A stretch of DNA of 22,810 nucleotides from NCBI GenBank assembly GCA_902385765.1, contig CABMGU010000075.1:1-22810 (forward strand). Reading direction: 5' to 3'. Position 1 is the stretch's first letter. Each line of letters starts with the position of its first letter. Below are positions 1 through 6,042 of this stretch, piece by piece. The notes under the pieces are model-generated. The model did not search any database and had not been told where the DNA came from. It saw only the letters and a list, made by a program, of their open reading frames with translations. This stretch comes from an uncultured archaeon (GTDB lineage Archaea; Nanobdellota; Nanobdellia; Woesearchaeales; ARS49). A program made the position numbers and the translations under genes.

Positions 1-31
1 TCCTAGTTCCGACCTCATGAATAACTTTCAT
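1..31 (-). CDS. rps9: 30S ribosomal protein uS9, N-terminus only (runs off window)
   Basis: Only the first ten codons are visible; they read MKVIHEVGTR, which matches the usual start of archaeal uS9 (MKVxHxxGxRK). The ATG overlaps the TGA of rpl13 in an ATGA, so the two are translationally coupled. The gene order rpl18e-rpl13-rps9 is the classical archaeal S9 operon order, which supports the call despite the short read. The rest of the gene lies to the left of the window. Confidence 0.85.
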   Translation of the reverse strand, partial: MKVIHEVGTR

Positions 32-453
32 ACCCTTCCTCCAAGCGAAGTGCAAAGCTTGCCAATCGTCTGATACTTAAGGTTCGGCAATTCGCTTGCC
101 TCCTTGGCAATCTTAATCAGCTTTTTGTCCTTAAATTTATCAGGAACGCCAATATAACACATAACGCGCTCAAAAGCAGCCCTGCCACGCGCAGTCTTAT
201 GCTGAACCATGCCACGCACAACCCTTCTGACAAAACGGTCAGGCATCCTGCTGTTAAAAGGACCCTTCTCAGGCCTGCCAAGCTTGAAAATACGATGATA
301 AAACGTATCACGATTATACAAAACACGACCGCTCATCACTGCAAGCTCACAATTAAAAATGTTAATAGTAGTACCAAGCAATGCCTGCTTGGCAACATAA
401 CTAGCCATACGACCAACAACCGCGTTTGTTGCATCAATATTCAGTTCTGCCAT
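28..453 (-). CDS. rpl13: 50S ribosomal protein uL13
   Basis: Large-subunit ribosomal protein uL13, 141 residues, normal archaeal length. The N-terminal stretch (residues 1-25) with the NAVVGRMAS motif, the NCELAVMSG segment (about 34-42), the FNSRMPDRFVRR stretch (about 66-77) and the ARGRAAFERV segment are typical of the family. It binds 23S rRNA. It is the seventh protein gene of the minus-strand operon that starts at rps13: two bases separate it from rpl18e upstream, and its TGA overlaps the rps9 ATG. No separate promoter is visible, so expression is presumably from upstream. Confidence 0.97.
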   Translation of the reverse strand: MAELNIDATNAVVGRMASYVAKQALLGTTINIFNCELAVMSGRVLYNRDTFYHRIFKLGRPEKGPFNSRMPDRFVRRVVRGMVQHKTARGRAAFERVMCYIGVPDKFKDKKLIKIAKEASELPNLKYQTIGKLCTSLGGRV

Positions 454-455
454 TT

Positions 456-818
456 TTATCCCAAAATCTTAAGGTCTTTTGCCTTAGGTTTCAACTTCAA
501 TAACTGCTCAATAGTAAGCGCCTTGCCCTTCGCCTGCTCGATACGCTCCCTCGCGCCATCACTAAAAGACAAAGCAGCAACAACAACACTGTGAGCAAGA
601 ACACCAGAGCCAAGAACTTTGCCAGGAACGACAACAGTCTCATTCGGCTTGGTGTAACGAGAGATACAACTAATGTTAACAACACGACGCTGACGCGTCG
701 GCTTTTCCAAATCGTCAGCAACACGATCCCAAAGAGGAGCCTTCAAAGTAGTACTTTCCTTCCTCAAGCTCAGGATGAGCTGCTTCAATACCGGATTTGT
801 TGGACCTGTTCGTTTCAT
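456..818 (-). CDS. rpl18e: 50S ribosomal protein eL18
   Basis: Archaeal/eukaryotic large-subunit protein eL18, 120 residues. Recognisable segments are the N-terminal KRTGPTNP, the RRVVNISCISRY stretch after the basic QR run, and VVVPGKVLGSGVLAHSV in the middle, the hallmark of the family. It starts 86 bases after tRNA-Leu(GAG) on the same strand. I see no TATA box in that gap, so it is probably co-transcribed with rpoD and the tRNA, with processing around the tRNA releasing the eL18-uL13-uS9 message. A GC-rich hairpin lies between the tRNA and this start. Confidence 0.97.
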   Translation of the reverse strand: MKRTGPTNPVLKQLILSLRKESTTLKAPLWDRVADDLEKPTRQRRVVNISCISRYTKPNETVVVPGKVLGSGVLAHSVVVAALSFSDGARERIEQAKGKALTIEQLLKLKPKAKDLKILG

Positions 819-861
819 TTTGACTCTGATTACTTATTTTTGGCTTCGCGATTCATACCGA

Positions 862-882
862 GGGGCCTTAACTCCCGGCCCC
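862..882 (-). other. GC-rich hairpin between tRNA-Leu(GAG) and rpl18e
   Basis: A perfect 6 bp inverted repeat (ggggcc / ggcccc) with a 9-base loop in the 86-base gap between the tRNA 3' end and the rpl18e start. No T-run follows it on the minus strand, so it is not an obvious terminator. It may stabilise the 5' end of the message left after tRNA processing; that role is inference. Confidence 0.45.
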
Positions 883-904
883 TTCTCGAACCCCGAAGTC
901 TCTA

Positions 905-990
905 TGCGGGGGAAGGGATTTGAACCCTCGCATCCACTAAGGAACTGGCACCTCAAGCCAGCGCATTTGACCAGGCTCTGCCACCCCCGC
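905..990 (-). tRNA. tRNA-Leu (anticodon GAG)
   Basis: An 86-nt class II tRNA read on the minus strand: acceptor GCGGGGG pairs with CCCCCGC and the discriminator is A; no CCA is encoded. The anticodon arm is CTGGC / TTGAGGT / GCCAG, giving GAG (Leu). A long variable arm and a T-arm with GGGTTCAAATCCC are present. It starts only two bases after the rpoD stop codon and has no promoter of its own that I can see, so it is embedded in the ribosomal operon. A leucine tRNA ahead of the eL18-uL13-uS9 genes is, from memory, also known in Haloarcula. Confidence 0.95.
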
Positions 991-992
991 GT

Positions 993-1760
993 TTAGGGCT
1001 TTTCGAGCTTGCTGATGAATTCATCAAACAAACCTGTTAAGTGGTCAGCGGCACTTGCCAATATTTCAGCCGGAGACAACTGGCCCCACGGCTCAATATT
1101 AAATATGAAAGTTGAAGAGTCGCGCTCGACCTTCACAATCTCATCATTAATACCCTCACAAGCCTCATACAAATTATGCTGTTCAATCAGCTTTGCATCA
1201 ATCTTGCCATTATTGAAAACCTGAGGCGGATACTTGTCCTTAAACTTGTCAAACTCCTTATGATTATTATTAACAGTAACTTTCGGCTTGAAAGTGTACC
1301 AAGCAAGGCAAGGCGCAAACTTTGAATGCTCCTTGCCAACGCCCAAAACAGCAGTGGCAACAAGCTCAAGCTCCTGACCTTTCAACAACTTAACAAGAGG
1401 CATCTTAGGGAAAACCGGCTTTATCTTAGGATCCTTGCTCTTCAAATCATCTGAATAAACAGTGCACGGACCCTTTGCCTTCAAAGTAAGCTTGACAGAA
1501 TTCTTCGCGCTCAATTCATCGCCAGGCTTTCTAACATCATAACCTTTCAAATCAGTAGTCAAAGGAACAAGACCAAGACGGTGGGCAAGCATCTCATCAT
1601 ACAACACACCGTCATTCTGAACAAACTCAATCTCATCAATAGCCATAGAAGGAACTGCCTCAATCATCGCGCGCCTCAAAGCATTAGCAAAAGCAGGCGT
1701 GCTTTTCAAAACAAAAGTCACACGACCAGACTTCTTGTCCTTCTTAAGCAGTTCAATCAT
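993..1760 (-). CDS. rpoD: DNA-directed RNA polymerase subunit D
   Basis: Archaeal RNA polymerase assembly subunit D (homologue of eukaryotic RPB3 and bacterial alpha), 255 residues from the ATG at 1760. I chose this start because it overlaps the rps11 TGA in an ATGA and because the family begins with a short MIELL-like strand; an in-frame upstream start would add 12 residues inside rps11. The RVTFVLKSTPAFANALRRAMIEAVPSMAI dimerisation segment (residues about 11-39, quoted in pieces: ANALRR, AVPSMAI) and DEMLAHRLGLVPL are diagnostic. The middle insert has only three scattered cysteines, so the Fe-S cluster seen in some archaeal D subunits is not supported here. The tRNA-Leu follows after two bases. 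Confidence 0.97.
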   Translation of the reverse strand: MIELLKKDKKSGRVTFVLKSTPAFANALRRAMIEAVPSMAIDEIEFVQNDGVLYDEMLAHRLGLVPLTTDLKGYDVRKPGDELSAKNSVKLTLKAKGPCTVYSDDLKSKDPKIKPVFPKMPLVKLLKGQELELVATAVLGVGKEHSKFAPCLAWYTFKPKVTVNNNHKEFDKFKDKYPPQVFNNGKIDAKLIEQHNLYEACEGINDEIVKVERDSSTFIFNIEPWGQLSPAEILASAADHLTGLFDEFISKLEKP

Positions 1761-2149
1761 ACTCGCCTTCCCCGCTTTCCACCCTTCTTGCGACAACCGC
1801 CGTGCGGAACCGGCGTGACGTCCTCAATAATACCAATCTTAAGACCCATACGGGACAATGCACGAATAGCAGCCTGAGCACCAGGACCTGGAGAATGAGG
1901 ACCATTCTGACCGCCAGGAGCCTTAACCTTCACGTGAACACCATCGATGCCTTTTTCCAAAGCAGTCTCAGCAGCACGCTTTGCAGCCATCATAGCGGCA
2001 GTAGGAGAACTCTCCAAACGGTCAGCCTTGACCATCATACCACCGCTCGCCATTGCAAGCGTTTCAGTGCCGGTAATATCAGTAATGTGAATAATTGTAT
2101 CATTATAAGAAGCATAAATGTGCGCCACACCCCAACGAAGCTCGCTCAT
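1757..2149 (-). CDS. rps11: 30S ribosomal protein uS11
   Basis: Small-subunit platform protein uS11, 130 residues. Family landmarks are HIYASYNDTIIHITD (about 10-24), the GGMMVKADR segment, and the basic C-terminal end with the DVTPVPHGGCRKKGGKRGRRV pattern (about 110-130). ATGA overlaps at both ends link it to rps4 upstream and rpoD downstream, consistent with translational coupling in the S13-S4-S11-RpoD cluster. Confidence 0.98.
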   Translation of the reverse strand: MSELRWGVAHIYASYNDTIIHITDITGTETLAMASGGMMVKADRLESSPTAAMMAAKRAAETALEKGIDGVHVKVKAPGGQNGPHSPGPGAQAAIRALSRMGLKIGIIEDVTPVPHGGCRKKGGKRGRRV

Positions 2150-2781
2150 TTCTTCTCACCCTTTTTTTCAGATTTCTTTTCTGCCTTCTTGGGCTCTTCT
2201 TTCTTAGGCGCTTCCTTCCTGACTTCAGGAGCTTTAACTTCTTCCTTCTTGACTTCATGAACTACTTTCTTCGTAACGCGCTCAGGATGCTCTGGATTTG
2301 CCAAAGAACTTGTAGCAATAATGCCAATCTGATCTTCCTCTGAAACAGGAACAAGATAACAAGGAGAACAGACCTGCTTCTTGCCAACAAAAACGTGCTC
2401 GTGAACAATAAACTGACGGGACTGCAAAGGAGTACGCGCAAGACCCTTCTTGAAAACAAAAGTCTGCAAACGACGGTCAAGCAAGTTCTTAAGAGTCAAA
2501 GCAAGAACATCATCAAGAGAAGCAGTCAAAGGCAGCAAACCAAGACGGTTCAAACGAGCAAGCAACTGCTTGCCTTCAAGCTTGGATTGCTCAGTCCTCA
2601 AAGCAATCAAACTCTTAGCCTGATTCTTAAAGCTCTTCAGCTTGCTGACGACCTTCCACAACTCGCGCTTTGTGCGCATACCATATTCGCGAACAAGAAG
2701 GCTCTCTTCCTCAATACGAGCAGCCTGCCAAGGATGAGCAGGACCAGAATACTTTCCCCTAAACTTTCTAGGATCTCCCAT
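2146..2781 (-). CDS. rps4: 30S ribosomal protein uS4 with K/E-rich C-terminal tail
   Basis: Primary 16S rRNA-binding protein uS4, 211 residues. The N-terminus (MGDPRKFRGKYSGPAHPW) is typical of archaeal uS4 and the S4 RNA-binding motif lies around residues 103-165 (LDRRLQTFVFKKGLARTP, RQFIVHEHVFV, each visible). The last 40 or so residues are a low-complexity run of Lys, Glu, Ala and Pro that extends beyond the usual family length; such tails are common in archaeal r-proteins and likely disordered. Starts directly after the rps13 stop and overlaps the rps11 start by ATGA. Confidence 0.97.
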   Translation of the reverse strand: MGDPRKFRGKYSGPAHPWQAARIEEESLLVREYGMRTKRELWKVVSKLKSFKNQAKSLIALRTEQSKLEGKQLLARLNRLGLLPLTASLDDVLALTLKNLLDRRLQTFVFKKGLARTPLQSRQFIVHEHVFVGKKQVCSPCYLVPVSEEDQIGIIATSSLANPEHPERVTKKVVHEVKKEEVKAPEVRKEAPKKEEPKKAEKKSEKKGEKK

Positions 2782-3255
2782 TTAGCCACCCGAAGGACCG
2801 CTCTTCTTACCAGCAGTCTTAACACCCATAACTTTGCCTTTGTTGGCACGGAAATTACTACGAGTACGCTGACCACGAACCGGCTGACCAAGTGAGTGGC
2901 GAACACCCTTATAGCACTTGATACGCCTCATCATCTTTACATCATTTTCCTTATTGAAAATCAAATCATTGGTTATAACGTGCCTATTAGCATCAGTCTC
3001 AGGATCACGCCTCCTGTTAAACAACCAAGAAGGCAAAGGCTGCTTGTCAACAGTTCTGGCAAGCTCATCCAATTTCTTTATATCCGCATCAGAAAGATTA
3101 CCGCACTTCTCCATACTGTTGATTTTAGCAAGATGACAAACAGCGTGAGCAAGAGGAATACCAATACCGCGGATGTCCTTCAAAGCAATAACTATTGCTT
3201 TCTTACCATCCAAATCAGTGTTCGCAATTCTTACAAGGTGCTTGAAATCTGCCAT
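2782..3255 (-). CDS. rps13: 30S ribosomal protein uS13
   Basis: Small-subunit head protein uS13, 157 residues. The N-terminal MADFKHLVRIANTDLDG, the H2TH-like segment with IRGIG (about 29-33) and the C-terminal GVRHSLGQPVRGQRT motif with a basic tail are typical. It is the first gene of the operon. An archaeal TATA box lies about 95 bases upstream (3346-3353), which would give a leader of about 65 nt; the leader has no strong Shine-Dalgarno match that I can identify. Confidence 0.98.
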   Translation of the reverse strand: MADFKHLVRIANTDLDGKKAIVIALKDIRGIGIPLAHAVCHLAKINSMEKCGNLSDADIKKLDELARTVDKQPLPSWLFNRRRDPETDANRHVITNDLIFNKENDVKMMRRIKCYKGVRHSLGQPVRGQRTRSNFRANKGKVMGVKTAGKKSGPSGG

Positions 3256-3345
3256 TTTTGAATCGGTAGAATGAAGTAATCATTCCACCCTAACAATCGC
3301 TCCAATCACGGAACTCGGGCTATAATACGAGAGGAAAGGGGGTGG

Positions 3346-3353
3346 TTTATAAA
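3346..3353 (-). promoter_or_regulatory. TATA box for the rps13 operon
   Basis: The minus strand reads CCTTTATAAACC across this site, a strong archaeal TATA element. It lies 16 bases past the tRNA-His 3' end and about 95 bases before the rps13 start, so transcription should begin near 3320. It gives the ribosomal operon a promoter separate from that of tRNA-His. Confidence 0.7.
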
Positions 3354-3368
3354 GGTTTTGGATAGAAG

Positions 3369-3440
3369 GGCGACCGCCGGGAGTTGGACCCGGGCCAGGG
3401 GAGTCACAGTCCCCTACGCTACCGTTACGCCACGGCCGCC
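3369..3440 (-). tRNA. tRNA-His (anticodon GTG)
   Basis: Cloverleaf on the minus strand with an 8 bp acceptor (GGCGGCCG / CGGTCGCC). The extra G-1:C73 pair is the identity element of tRNA-His and is genome-encoded here. Anticodon arm GGGGA / CTGTGAC / TCCCC gives GTG (His). D-arm (GTGGCGTAACGGTAGC) and T-arm (CCGGGTCCAACTCCCGG) are present. CCA is not encoded. A TATA box lies 26-34 bases upstream. Confidence 0.96.
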
Positions 3441-3465
3441 ATAACAAGAAAGGGCATATTTGAGA

Positions 3466-3474
3466 CTTATAAAT
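3466..3474 (-). promoter_or_regulatory. TATA box for tRNA-His
   Basis: Minus strand reads ATTTATAAG. Its centre is about 26 bases ahead of position 3444, just before the tRNA 5' end at 3440, so the transcript would start almost at the mature tRNA. It directly abuts the stop codon of the upstream membrane-protein gene. Confidence 0.7.
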
Positions 3475-3957
3475 CTACTTTTTTCTCAGATGCATAAACG
3501 CGCCCGGAATAACATAACCAAACACGTACACGGCACCAACAAGAATGGCGTTATGAGGAGGGGTTGCGAGTTTCAACAAAATAATGAGCTTGTTCGACAG
3601 AACTGCAAAAATACCAACGTTAATCAGCGCAATACAAGGAATAAAAATAGAAGCAATAATGTGCTGCTCCTTCTCCAGCTGTTCCAGACTGTGCAGGATA
3701 AAACTGAAAAACAAACCAAAACTCGCACCAATAAAAAACAAAGAAAAATACAAAGGCAAACCTTTCAAGATCAAGAGGAAAGGAACAAGAACAACAGAAA
3801 TAATAAAATTAGCAATGATTGCAAGGAAAAGCAAAACCCAGTACAAAGCAGAATCAACACCAACAATCCATCCAGGCTTTGATTTCTCGGCCTTAGAAAG
3901 AATCTCCTCAGTCCTTACAGCCAGTTCAGGCGTCCACTCCTTATGCTCGTGCTTCAT
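3475..3957 (-). CDS. Small polytopic membrane protein of unknown function
   Basis: 160 residues with about four hydrophobic segments (roughly 30-55, 60-85, 100-122 and 135-153), a charged N-terminal stretch of about 28 residues (HKEWTPELAVRTEEILSKAEKSK) and a short basic C-terminus (HLRKK). I recognise no family-specific catalytic motif. The ATG overlaps the TGA of the MinD-like ATPase in an ATGA, so the two are probably co-translated; the ATPase may therefore act at the membrane through this protein, which is inference from coupling only. Confidence 0.75.
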   Translation of the reverse strand: MKHEHKEWTPELAVRTEEILSKAEKSKPGWIVGVDSALYWVLLFLAIIANFIISVVLVPFLLILKGLPLYFSLFFIGASFGLFFSFILHSLEQLEKEQHIIASIFIPCIALINVGIFAVLSNKLIILLKLATPPHNAILVGAVYVFGYVIPGAFMHLRKK

Positions 3958-4670
3958 AATCCAAGCCTTGTCAACAAAGACACTTCCTGAACAGGAGATT
4001 GATACTCCAAGTTCATAAGTTTTGCGGCAATCTGCTTCAAAACATTGCTCGCCTTCAATTCAGGATGATATTCAACAATGGAATAGCCGTGACGCAAAGC
4101 CTCACGCATATGCGGTTCTTCAGGAATAACTCCAAGAACAGGCATTGAAAGAAGCTGGTGAATATTGCCTTCTGAAAGATCAACATTATCACTATGCATA
4201 CGATTTATTACAAGACCAAGAACCTTGCTGCCTCTAGACAACTTTTGAGTTTCCAAAGCACTCGGAAAATCAGGCTGGGTAACAAGCAACAAATCACAAT
4301 CAGGCCTATACCACTTATGGTCGTAAGCAGGAACGTCAATAATCACGATATCAGCCAACTTTCTCAACTGAGACAACAAAACAGAAGGATGAGGAACATT
4401 AACCACGTTCAAGCTGCTCAACAACAATTTAAGACCAGAACGACTGTGATAAACAGCATCCTCAAGCTTTCTAACGCCAAGCAAAACATCCTGAATAGTG
4501 CGCTCTGCCAAAGGCATACCAACATGATAACCGAGCTTAGGAGTCTTAACATCAGCATCAACAAGCAAAACATCAAAACCAAAACTCTTCAAGCAAAAAG
4601 CCAGATTCTTGGCTACAGTAGTCTTGCCCTGACCTGCATTTCCTGAAACAAGAAAAACCTTATTCGTCAT
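3954..4670 (-). CDS. MinD/ParA-like P-loop ATPase
   Basis: A 238-residue ATPase of the SIMIBI (MinD/Mrp/ParA) class. I start it at the ATG at 4670 because the P-loop then lies at residues 10-18 (GNAGQGKTT); a longer in-frame version would run back into the structured leader. The family's A' motif is visible as LLVDADVKTPKLG (about 35-47) and a Walker B-like strand as IVIIDVPAYD. The deviant Walker A signature of MinD (KGGxGKT) has Asn where the signature Lys should be (N11), while the P-loop Lys (K16) is kept. The C-terminus ends in SLLTRLGL, loosely like a membrane-targeting helix. It overlaps the downstream membrane-protein gene by ATGA. A structured leader RNA lies just upstream. Role could be spatial positioning, regulation or cofactor handling; undecided. 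Confidence 0.85.
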   Translation of the reverse strand: MTNKVFLVSGNAGQGKTTVAKNLAFCLKSFGFDVLLVDADVKTPKLGYHVGMPLAERTIQDVLLGVRKLEDAVYHSRSGLKLLLSSLNVVNVPHPSVLLSQLRKLADIVIIDVPAYDHKWYRPDCDLLLVTQPDFPSALETQKLSRGSKVLGLVINRMHSDNVDLSEGNIHQLLSMPVLGVIPEEPHMREALRHGYSIVEYHPELKASNVLKQIAAKLMNLEYQSPVQEVSLLTRLGL

Positions 4671-4683
4671 TTTATTCTTCCCG

Positions 4684-4767
4684 CCGTTCTGGTCTACGAC
4701 TGCTTTTTCCCTCCTCACGCCTGCGAGAGGAGAGAAAAACCACCCAAGCCGAGCTTGGGCAGAACGG
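4684..4767 (-). ncRNA. Predicted three-way-junction RNA leader ahead of the MinD-like gene
   Basis: On the minus strand this 84-base stretch folds into a closed three-way junction. P1 is a perfect 8 bp helix (CCGUUCUG, 4767-4760, with CAGAACGG, 4691-4684). P2 is a perfect 7 bp hairpin (4759-4753 with 4749-4743, loop UCG). P3 is a 13 bp hairpin (4739-4727 with 4716-4704). One P3 pair (4733-4710) is G.U on the minus strand but would be A.C on the plus strand, so the fold is better as a minus-strand RNA. It starts 2 bases after the stop of the upstream gene and ends 13 bases before the MinD-like ATG. No TATA box is visible inside the gap. Riboswitch, protein-binding leader or processing signal are all possible; I recognise no known class. 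Confidence 0.5.
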
Positions 4768-4769
4768 TC

Positions 4770-5243
4770 TTACAAATTACCTCCTTCACCATGAATCAGC
4801 CGAGAAACGTAGTTTAAAAAATCTTTCGTCTTTTCAAAATAATCAGAAATAATGTCAATGGTAATCTCAACAGTCCCACCCTCAAGCTGAGCAGTCATAG
4901 TAACGTGGCGCCTGTACTCCTGAGCACGAGAAAACTTAGCCTTGTCAATCTTCCTTAACATCAAATAGAAATCACAGAAATCAGTAATAACCTTATCGCT
5001 TGCATAAAGCATCTTGACCTGGTCAACCTTCACTTTCGGCAAAGCAGAAGCCTCTGAGATTTTCTTCTGAGACTTTGCGTGCTCAACCAAAGCATCCAAA
5101 CCAAAACCGATGGTATTAATCAAACGCTCAATGATGCTCTTGATAACATCAACAGTACGGGTATACTTCAAACTAACAGAAATACTATGGTCTGCACGTT
5201 TCAACTCTTGTAAAGCAAGCTGTATCGATTCGTCCGGGTTCAT
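4770..5243 (-). CDS. Conserved helical protein of unknown function
   Basis: 157 residues from the ATG at 5243; a GTG at 5285 would add 14 residues (MRKNTVEAHFLRSC) that look unlike a folded start, although a TATA box near 5316 is well placed for a leaderless GTG transcript. The predicted protein is almost all helical, with LQELKRADHSISVSLKYTRTVDVIKSIIERLI near the N-terminus (read in pieces: LKRADH, SLKYTRTVDV) and ends YVSRLIHGEGGNL. From memory the LKRADH...SLKYTRTVDVIKS block recurs in archaeal proteins of unknown function. A HEPN-like fold is conceivable but the R-x4-6-H motif is not clear, so I assign no function. Confidence 0.7.
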   Translation of the reverse strand: MNPDESIQLALQELKRADHSISVSLKYTRTVDVIKSIIERLINTIGFGLDALVEHAKSQKKISEASALPKVKVDQVKMLYASDKVITDFCDFYLMLRKIDKAKFSRAQEYRRHVTMTAQLEGGTVEITIDIISDYFEKTKDFLNYVSRLIHGEGGNL

Positions 5244-5310
5244 ACAACTGCGCAAGAAATGAGCCTCAACCGTGTTCTTCCTCACTACGGGCCATTTCGG
5301 CGCGCAATAA

Positions 5311-5337
5311 GGTATATAAGGAATCCATCTATATAAA
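5311..5337 (-). promoter_or_regulatory. Two overlapping-range TATA boxes upstream of the helical protein
   Basis: On the minus strand GATTTATATAG (5327-5337) and CTTATATACC (5311-5320) are both good TATA elements. They predict starts near 5306 and 5290, giving a short leader to the ATG at 5243, or a near-leaderless transcript for the alternative GTG at 5285. Confidence 0.5.
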
Positions 5338-5379
5338 TCCAGTGCTGAAAGTATATACTGCAGAATATAAGTTGTTACT

Positions 5380-5712
5380 TCAGGATTGCAAATCCAGTAT
5401 AGCCTGGGCTAAATCGCCCTTGGCTGACTTAATAGCAGATAAGGCTTTTTCCTTGGAAACACCAGCCTGCTGCATAACAGTCTGAACATCCTCTTCCTTG
5501 ATTTCAGGCTCTGAAGATTTCGCTTTTTCTATCGCGTTACCTATGATTTGCCAAGTCTCCTGACCCATCATATTGACTTTAGCCACCTGAGGCTTTTCGA
5601 TTACGATGTCCTTGTCAGGACAGCGGATTATGACTTCGTGCGCTTCAACTTCCTGCTGCTGAATACCAAAACGCTGCATAGCCTTAGCCATATCACGAGG
5701 ATTAAGTTTCAT
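5380..5712 (-). CDS. nac: Nascent polypeptide-associated complex protein (alpha-NAC homologue)
   Basis: Ribosome-associated chaperone, 110 residues from the ATG at 5712, which overlaps the secG TGA in an ATGA; an upstream in-frame start inside secG would add eight residues. The N-terminus MKLNPRDMAKAMQRFGI is the typical archaeal NAC start, followed by the NAC beta-barrel (about residues 18-60, with VIIRCPDKDIVIEKPQVAKV) and a C-terminal UBA-like helical domain (about 70-110, ending AKGDLAQAILDL). It probably acts as a homodimer at the ribosome exit. Coupling with SecG links nascent-chain handling with secretion. Confidence 0.95.
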   Translation of the reverse strand: MKLNPRDMAKAMQRFGIQQQEVEAHEVIIRCPDKDIVIEKPQVAKVNMMGQETWQIIGNAIEKAKSSEPEIKEEDVQTVMQQAGVSKEKALSAIKSAKGDLAQAILDLQS

Positions 5713-5882
5713 AGCCCCAAGAAAGAAGAACCCCAAATGTGCAATGCAATAATGACGAGAATAACAATAACAGAGAACACAATAATGTGACCTGGCTTGA
5801 ACTCAATCTTGCTCTTATAGTCCTCAAAATAAGTAGTAATACCAGCCGTCGACATCGGCATACGAGTGCTGTCTTTTGCCAT
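5709..5882 (-). CDS. secG: Preprotein translocase subunit Sec61-beta/SecG
   Basis: Tail-anchored small subunit of the archaeal SecYEbeta translocon, 57 residues. The PMSTAGITTYFEDYKSKIEFKP segment (residues about 9-30; PMSTAG is the family signature) precedes one transmembrane helix (about 33-50) and a very short outer tail. I start it at the ATG at 5882 because residues upstream lie beyond the promoter and have no family similarity; the TATA box at 5908-5916 then puts the transcription start within a few bases of the ATG, so the mRNA is likely leaderless. Confidence 0.93.
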   Translation of the reverse strand: MAKDSTRMPMSTAGITTYFEDYKSKIEFKPGHIIVFSVIVILVIIALHIWGSSFLGL

Positions 5883-5907
5883 ATTCGTTGGAAATTTGGT
5901 TTTACTA

Positions 5908-5916
5908 TATAAAATT
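5908..5916 (-). promoter_or_regulatory. TATA box for secG-nac
   Basis: Minus strand reads AATTTTATATAG. The centre is about 27-29 bases before the secG ATG, the normal archaeal TATA-to-start spacing, so the transcript should be leaderless or nearly so. Confidence 0.65.
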
Positions 5917-5928
5917 AAGTAAAATAAA

Positions 5929-6042
5929 GTGGGCTGGGCAGGAACTCGCCGAACCTTTGAAAAGGTTCGATCGAAACCACTCAAGTGGGGCCTTCGACCC
6001 CACGACATACCCACTGTGCTCCGCACTTGACGGAAAAATTAA
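5929..6042 (-). other. Structured RNase P RNA trailer with a second P1 3' strand
   Basis: Directly after the RNase P RNA 3' end the minus strand has a T-rich stretch (6042-6034) and then about 105 bases with strong secondary structure: a GTGGGG/CCCCAC hairpin, and a perfect 8 bp hairpin at 5969-5950. It ends in TTCCTGCCCAGCCCAC (5944-5929) followed by TTTATTTTA. That end repeats the RNase P 3' end TTCCTGCCCAACCC with one mismatch. It pairs over 14 bp with the RNase P 5' end, two more than the proximal strand. Whether it is a separate RNA, an extension of RNase P RNA or a remnant is open. Confidence 0.4.
6034..6042 (-). terminator. T-rich stretch at the RNase P RNA 3' end
   Basis: The minus strand reads TTAATTTTT immediately after the P1 3' strand. 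Archaeal transcription commonly stops at T-rich tracts, so this is a plausible terminator, possibly leaky given the structured trailer and second T-tract downstream. Confidence 0.45.

Noticed and set aside
199..594. Long plus-strand frames opposite the ribosomal genes, scpB, gyrA and porA
   Set aside because: They are antisense shadows of well-recognised genes with no start signals of their own.
4770..5243. HEPN ribonuclease assignment for the helical protein
   Set aside because: The only Arg-His pairs (RRH, RLIH) do not have the R-x4-6-H spacing.
5929..6042. tRNA-like or T-arm-like elements (GGTTCGATCGAAACC, 7 bp outer helix) in the RNase P trailer
   Set aside because: No anticodon arm with U33, no D-arm and no consistent cloverleaf on either strand; the resemblance is limited to one hairpin.
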